Positions 59,720 through 64,000 of a stretch of 64,000 nt of DNA are shown here, piece by piece. Under the pieces are notes generated by a model. It made no database searches, was not told the origin of the DNA, and saw nothing but the letters and a program-made list of their open reading frames with translations. Source of the DNA: Brachionus manjavacas (taxonomy: Eukaryota; Rotifera; Eurotatoria; Ploima; Brachionidae). The stretch is taken from contig JAHQIY010000007.1 of assembly GCA_019054805.1 (NCBI GenBank), positions 687,501-751,500 of the forward strand, read 5' to 3'. Position 1 is the stretch's first letter, and every line of letters begins with the position of its first letter. The position numbers and the translations under genes were made by a program.

Positions 59720-59934
59720 TGTAATGGATGGGGATTTTGGCCGAGAAGGCCGCTGGGGTAAATGAGAAACGTTAAATGGGGGGAGAAAACACTTTATTAC
59801 TCATCTACTTTATCACAAAAAAAACAATCTCATTTTATAGTGAGAGTGTAGATGTGCACACTCTCAACGTTTAGAACTCGACGAATGTTAAGTTACTATT
59901 CGTCGAGGTGGCGAAGGAATTGGTTTATTACACA
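59720..59934 (-). repeat. 3' LTR of the gypsy element
   Basis: 215 bases reading TGTGTAAT...ATTACA on the minus strand, directly after the polypurine tract. It contains a TATAAAA box (59831-59840), an AATAAA signal (59793-59798) and two hairpins: 9-bp arms at 59878-59906 and 8-bp arms at 59842-59865. The partner LTR is outside the window, so the ends are inferred. Confidence 0.75.
59831..59840 (-). promoter_or_regulatory. LTR TATA box
   Basis: CTATAAAATG on the minus strand, inside the LTR and about 35 bases upstream of its AATAAA signal. The close spacing implies a very short R region. Confidence 0.6.
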
Positions 59935-60512
59935 ATTCCCCTCCTCTTTGGAGTCGCTCCGGGACCCAATGCCCGCTTCGGTTGACCAATGGCCGAATCC
60001 GTGCCGCTTATCTGGGTCTTCCCACCTGTTGGTGCTGCCGCGACTGCGATTCCCTCATATTCTTCAGACGCCACTGCGTCTACGGGCCGGCTCTTATCGG
60101 TACGTTTCTGCTCCGACGGCTCTTCGGTTTTGTCCGCTCCACGTGGTTTGACGAGCCGACACCATTTTGGTCGGGTGCTTCGGGTGGGCCTCATGTAAAC
60201 CAACATATTTGGGTACTCGACCTCCATCGTCTCCCTTGAAATGTCGACGTTTAGTCTGACTTGGAGCTTGTGTTCTTTCCCCTCGAAGGTGAATCTCGGT
60301 GCGTTGAAAACGTAATCGAACAGCTTTACGTGATCCTGGTCGGCATAGAATTTTACAAACGCTACCGTATCCGGCCTCTCCTTTTCGTCCAGTATTCGAA
60401 AATATCGAATCGGACCGATTCGCTGGTAAATATACGTAGCGAACTCGACGAACGTTTCTTCGTCAACGATTGGAAACATTCGCAGCAACGTTTGATGTCC
60501 ATTTGCGTTCAT
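59928..60512 (-). CDS. Gypsy third ORF with RRM-like domain
   Basis: A 194-aa ORF from ATG (60510-60512) to a TAA that lies inside the first bases of the LTR. Residues 7-88 have the order of an RNA-recognition motif: an RNP2-like strand TLLRMFPI, a helix DEETFVEFATYIYQ, a strand after IGPI, an RNP1-like strand TVAFVKFYAD, a second helix and a closing strand HKLQVRL. The remaining 100 residues are basic and low in complexity (Pro, Arg, Lys, Thr). No signal peptide or membrane segment is present, so it is not an envelope protein, although it occupies that position. It follows pol by about 220 bases containing two poly(A) tracts. It may bind element RNA or act as a nucleic-acid chaperone (inference). 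The domain call is from pattern only. Confidence 0.6.
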   Translation of the reverse strand: MNANGHQTLLRMFPIVDEETFVEFATYIYQRIGPIRYFRILDEKERPDTVAFVKFYADQDHVKLFDYVFNAPRFTFEGKEHKLQVRLNVDISRETMEVEYPNMLVYMRPTRSTRPKWCRLVKPRGADKTEEPSEQKRTDKSRPVDAVASEEYEGIAVAAAPTGGKTQISGTDSAIGQPKRALGPGATPKRRGIV

Positions 60513-60547
60513 CGTCTCGACTCTTATGAAAATGTTTTTATTATATA

Positions 60548-60571
60548 TTTTTTTTTTTTTTTTTTTTTTTT
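60548..60571 (-). repeat. Poly(A) tract, 24 bases (sense of element)
   Basis: T24 on the plus strand, so A24 in the element's sense strand, 35 bases upstream of the third ORF's ATG. Confidence 0.95.
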
Positions 60572-60679
60572 GAAATGAATCTTGCCCCTCGTAAAATTAT
60601 ATGAGTAAAAATTAGATATTTGACTCGTGCTCATTGTATCACGTGTCAACTATTCAAAACGATTCGATTTTGTCTTACA

Positions 60680-60683
<4 letters not shown>

Positions 60684-60711
<28 letters not shown>
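60684..60711 (-). repeat. Poly(A) tract, 28 bases (sense of element)
   Basis: T28 on the plus strand, about 20 bases after the pol stop in the element's sense strand. Confidence 0.95.
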
Positions 60712-60716
<5 letters not shown>

Positions 60717-60729
60717 GACCGGCTCCGGT

Positions 60730-62650
60730 TTATCGTCGATTCGGATGCCCATAATTCAAGCGTTCGGGTACCGCTCTAGCGCGCTGATTTGTTGTTCTTG
60801 TTGGAGACCGTCTGGAGTCCGGCCTCGTCGTTCTCAGCGTGTGGGTGGTTGGTTTGAACGTTTCGTCGTCGCTTGGATCTTCTTCTTCGCTCGAAAGGGC
60901 CGTTTTGTGGGTCAACATCGCCCTTTTCGCCTTGTTGACTATTGATCTGGCCGCACTGTGTTTGGCTCTCGTATGGGTTATTTGTTTCAACACCTCATCA
61001 GTCCCATTTGTTGTTTCATATTGTAACTCGCCACCACCGTAGTGTCTCTTGAGTCTATTTACATGCACTATCAGTCGCTTGCCTTTTGTTTTGATTGGGC
61101 GAATTTTATAATTAGCCTGGTTTACTTTTTGTTCCACGACGTGGGGTCCATTCCAGTTGTATGTGAACTTCCTGCACTGACCCCTTTTAATGACATCGTT
61201 CCTGACCCACACCAGGTCGCCGGGTTTGAATTCAGCGGCGTAAACGTGTCTGTCGTAGTTTAGTCTCATTCGCCGAATGCGCACGTTCTTATTTTGTCTA
61301 ACTTTTTCGTAGGCTTTTTGTAGCTTGAATTTTATTAGATCAGCATATTCGTCCGGTGTAGTTGGGACGTTTATAATTGGGTGCCGATAAATAAGATCCA
61401 GCGGCATCTTCGCTTTTCTCCCGTACATCAGTTCGTATGGGGTCACGCCTGTCGTTGCGTGGACGGAAGTGTTGTAGGCCAGACCTAAAACTTCTATTTG
61501 CTGGTCCCAGTCGTCATGGTCTTCATTGACATAACAGGTTATCATTCTCTTGACCGTCCTGTTCAAACGTTCGCTGATTCCATCGGTTTGTGGGTGGAAT
61601 GGCGATGTTCTCAGTCTCTTAACGTCCATAAGGTTCCATAGTTCTTCGATCAAAGCCGACTGATAGTTTGTCCCTTGATCGGTTAGTACCGCTTCCGGTA
61701 TGCCGTGCCTACAAATAAACGCAAAGAGGCATTTTGCGACTGTTTTGGCTTCGGCGCTTTGTATTGCAAATAACTCCATCCATTTGGTGAAGTGGTCAAT
61801 TATACAAAGAATGTATTTGTTATTTGTTCTGGACGTTTTTAGTGGTCCTAAAATGTCTGATGTTATTATTTCGAGCGGCCTATTGGTAATTATTGGTATC
61901 AACTTGTTTTTGATTTTACGTCCAGTTGTTGACCTTTGGCATGGCTCGCAGTTGAGTATAAACGTTTTAATTTCGTCGAAATATTTTGGCCAGTAAAATT
62001 TCTGTCGGATCTTATTAAAGGTTTTCTCTAATTTTAGGTGTCCACTCCATTTTGATGCATGTTCTTGTTGCATTATTAATTTTCGTTCATTAGATGGTAC
62101 AACGAACTGGGCACAATTGTTATTATGTTTGTCTATTCGATACAACACCTCCCCAATCAATTTAAATTCGTCCCATGAATTGTAAAAAGATTCGTGAATA
62201 TTGTTTTCAAACTTGTCAATTTTTGGTTTCTCCTTGTTATTTCTCAAAATTTCTATGAACCACGCAATGTCTTTGTCTGACTTCTGGCACTCTGGTTTGT
62301 TTATCTCTTGGAAGTGAATGGTGTTTATTTGTTCTACTTCGTCGTAAAGCATGTTTATCATTAAATCATCGTTGTCTGGTTTGTTAACGTTGTCGTCAGA
62401 TCTTAATGGCCATCTCGAAAGGCTATCGGCGTTTTGGTGTTTGGTGCCTTTACGATACATGATTTTGAAATCAAATGATTCTAGTCGTATGATCCAGCGT
62501 GCGAGTCTAGGTGCCGGGTTTCTCACCGTTCTTAACCATTGTAGTGGCTGATGGTCGGTGACTACGATGAATTCTTGGCCGAACAAGTATTCACGGAAGT
62601 GTTCGATCGAGTTTACGATGGCTAATAATTCCTTTTCTGACGTTGAATAG
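60730..62650 (-). CDS. Gypsy pol, RNase H end and integrase
   Basis: Continues pol after a frameshift near 62650. It begins with the second half of RNase H (TDHQPLQWL, HQNADSLSR). The integrase follows: zinc-binding H...H...CEPCQ, the first core Asp in DILGPL, the second in LTDQGTNYQS, and Glu in HPQTDGISERLNRT (the D,D35E triad). Then comes a GPY/F-type module (WNGPHVVEQ) and a long basic tail of about 100 residues that may bind chromatin or DNA. All catalytic residues are present. The ORF ends with TAA at 60730-60732, just before the poly(A) tract. Confidence 0.92.
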
Positions 62651-64000
62651 TTTTTTCAGGTTTTGACAGGCCTCTAGAGTAGTAGGCTATCGGTCTCCAT
62701 AATCGTTCGTTCCCTCTTTGTTGTGATAACACGGCACCGATTCCGTAATTGCTAGCGTCTGTTTCTAGTTTGAACGTTTTGGTGAAGTCTGGTATTGCCA
62801 AAATCTTATGTGACATCAAATAGCTCTTGAGGACCTGGAAAGATGTCTCGCATTCTCGTGACCATTCAAAGTTTGTGTGCTTATGGTTCAGTTTGTGGAG
62901 CGGGGCGGCAATTTTTGCGAAATTTCTGATGAACTTCCTGTAGTACGAAGCTAGGCCAATGAAGCTGATTACTTGGTCAACGTTTTGTGGTCTTGGATAT
63001 TTTAGCAAAGCTTCTATTTTCCTCGGAGATGGTGCTATTGTTCCATTGGAGACTACGTGACCTAAGTACTCGATCGATGTTTCGAAAAACTGGCATTTGG
63101 AAAGCTTGATTTTTAATTCGTATTGTCGGATGACATTGAGAACTTGTTGAATGTGATCGTAATGTTCTTCAACTGTCTTTGAGAATATTATGATGTCGTC
63201 CAGGTATATCATACAGATTTTGCCGATAAGGTCTTTGAAGATTTCGTTCATGAAACGTTGGAACGTTGCTCCTGAGTTTGTTAATCCCATTGGTAATACT
63301 CTGAACTCGAAGTGACCGAATTCACAATTGGACGCTGTAAAGTGTTGACTTTCTTTGGACATTCTGATTTGGAAGTATCCCGATGCGAAGTCGATTTTTG
63401 AAAAGATCCTCGCATTCTTTAGGTTTGATAGCATAACGTCAATTCGTGGAAGTGGGTAACAATCTCTTATTGTAAGGCTATTGAGTTTGCGGTAGTCAAT
63501 TGTTAGCCTAACGTTTCCGTCGCTTTTTTGTACAAGGTGTACCGGGGATGAATATGGTGAACGACTGTTTGTAATTAGTCCCGCCTCTGCCATCTCGGTG
63601 ATTAACTGTTTGAACTCGTTTCGTTTTGCGAAAGGTACGGGTCTAGGTTTGATGCTGAATGGGATGTTGTCTGTGAGTCTTATTTCGTGTTCGATGGCGT
63701 TTGTTGGTGTTAAGTCTCTCAGGCTCTTCGCCGAAACGTCTCCTGCTTCTTTGGTGATTTTGGTGCGAAGCTTTTCGAGTATAGGGCTATTTATCGGTTC
63801 TTCTCTCTCTTCCATGAAATTGATGGTGCAGTCGTTGTCTATTTCATCCTCTTTGATTTCTGTGCATTTCAAACGTATTATCAGTTGTTCTATGATGTCC
63901 TTTGTAACGTTAAATTTGTTTAATGTTTCCAATCCAATCAGGCAATCGTTGAGTAGGTTTCCGATCACTATTACTTCCATGTCAAGTGTTTGATCGCCTA
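62622..64000 (-). CDS. Gypsy pol, protease tail and reverse transcriptase
   Basis: Open to the window edge, so the start is outside. It begins with the end of an aspartic protease (DCLIGLETLNKF) and then the reverse transcriptase: RLTIDYRKLN, SKIDFASGYFQI, LPMGLTNSGATFQR, the catalytic YLDDIIIF box, EYLGHVVS, and the first part of RNase H (LETDASNYGIGAVLSQ). The frame then stops at 62622-62624. A one-base length change in a run of six A (62651-62656) explains the break. The rest of the ORF is undisturbed, so the change is recent or a sequencing error. Confidence 0.92.
   Translation of the reverse strand, partial: GDQTLDMEVIVIGNLLNDCLIGLETLNKFNVTKDIIEQLIIRLKCTEIKEDEIDNDCTINFMEEREEPINSPILEKLRTKITKEAGDVSAKSLRDLTPTNAIEHEIRLTDNIPFSIKPRPVPFAKRNEFKQLITEMAEAGLITNSRSPYSSPVHLVQKSDGNVRLTIDYRKLNSLTIRDCYPLPRIDVMLSNLKNARIFSKIDFASGYFQIRMSKESQHFTASNCEFGHFEFRVLPMGLTNSGATFQRFMNEIFKDLIGKICMIYLDDIIIFSKTVEEHYDHIQQVLNVIRQYELKIKLSKCQFFETSIEYLGHVVSNGTIAPSPRKIEALLKYPRPQNVDQVISFIGLASYYRKFIRNFAKIAAPLHKLNHKHTNFEWSRECETSFQVLKSYLMSHKILAIPDFTKTFKLETDASNYGIGAVLSQQRGNERLWRPIAYYSRGLSKPEKTIQRQKRNY

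Larger units (their letters stand above)
59720..64000 (-). mobile_element. Ty3/gypsy retrotransposon (right-edge partial)
   Basis: Order on the minus strand: protease tail, reverse transcriptase, RNase H, integrase, an extra ORF with an RRM-like domain, a polypurine tract (AAAGAGGAGGGGAA) and the 3' LTR. The gag and 5' LTR lie beyond 64000. The ORFs are long and nearly intact and the GC content is far above the host background, so this is a recent insertion. Confidence 0.93.

Noticed and set aside
59928-60512. Gypsy third ORF as an envelope protein
   Set aside because: No signal peptide, membrane anchor or cysteine pattern. The product is basic and soluble-looking, with an RRM-like front half.
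59852-61263. Plus-strand open frames across the gypsy region
   Set aside because: Antisense to pol and the third ORF; GC-rich coding DNA leaves long open antisense frames. No domains.
1-64000. tRNA, rRNA, CRISPR or bacterial-type operons
   Set aside because: No cloverleaf with matching arms, no rRNA-like sequence and no spaced identical repeats were seen; gene structure is eukaryotic throughout.

Overview
The window is nuclear DNA of a small-genome invertebrate animal. It is strongly AT-rich, with long A/T homopolymers. Its genes are split by many 50-60 base GT-AG introns, and families restricted to or typical of animals are present (filamin repeats, Kunitz and antistasin-like inhibitor domains, a LAPTM membrane protein). 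The mix of LINE, MULE, hAT and Ty3/gypsy elements would fit a spiralian such as a monogonont rotifer, but that placement is only a guess. I see no bacterial features, tRNA, rRNA or CRISPR.

Layout. 521-15500 (+) is the 3' part of a large filamin-repeat gene (gene A), whose 5' end lies outside the window. It has 20 in-phase coding exons (2,671 visible residues), one of them 3.8 kb long and encoding a Ser/Glu/Lys-rich disordered block. An alternative last exon lies at 7364-7467. 15.5-23.4 kb is intergenic and holds three LINE remnants. 23432-32682 (+) is a second filamin-repeat gene (gene B, 1,544 aa) with a serine-rich N-terminus. A LINE and a 0.8 kb foldback element sit in its introns. 35219-37143 (+) encodes a secreted acidic protein with one antistasin-like and two Kunitz domains. 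37548-38024 (+) encodes a 123-aa multi-pass membrane protein. 38.8-46 kb is a transposon graveyard: a hAT fragment, LINE fragments, a MULE with a 9-bp target duplication, and a Ty3/gypsy relic carrying a nested hAT-type MITE with an 8-bp target duplication. 47017-48903 (+) is dihydroorotate dehydrogenase (390 aa, 7 exons). 49.4-52.5 kb holds a decayed LINE and a complex inverted-repeat element. 52754-58269 (-) is a LAPTM-family gene (319 aa, 3 exons) with a 4.5 kb intron. 59720-64000 (-) is the 3' part of a young, much more GC-rich Ty3/gypsy element: pol, an extra RRM-like ORF, and the 3' LTR. It runs off the right edge.

The host genes do not form a pathway. A and B are neighbouring, probably related cytoskeletal-scaffold genes. 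The others are a secreted protease inhibitor, a pyrimidine-biosynthesis enzyme of mitochondria and a late endosome/lysosome membrane protein. The most unusual items are the RRM-like third ORF of the gypsy element, preceded by two long poly(A) tracts, and the pair of mutually exclusive exons that finish one filamin repeat of gene A either with a stop or with entry into the giant disordered exon. Exon models were built by hand from splice consensus and reading phase. All multi-exon models below keep frame from first to last exon.
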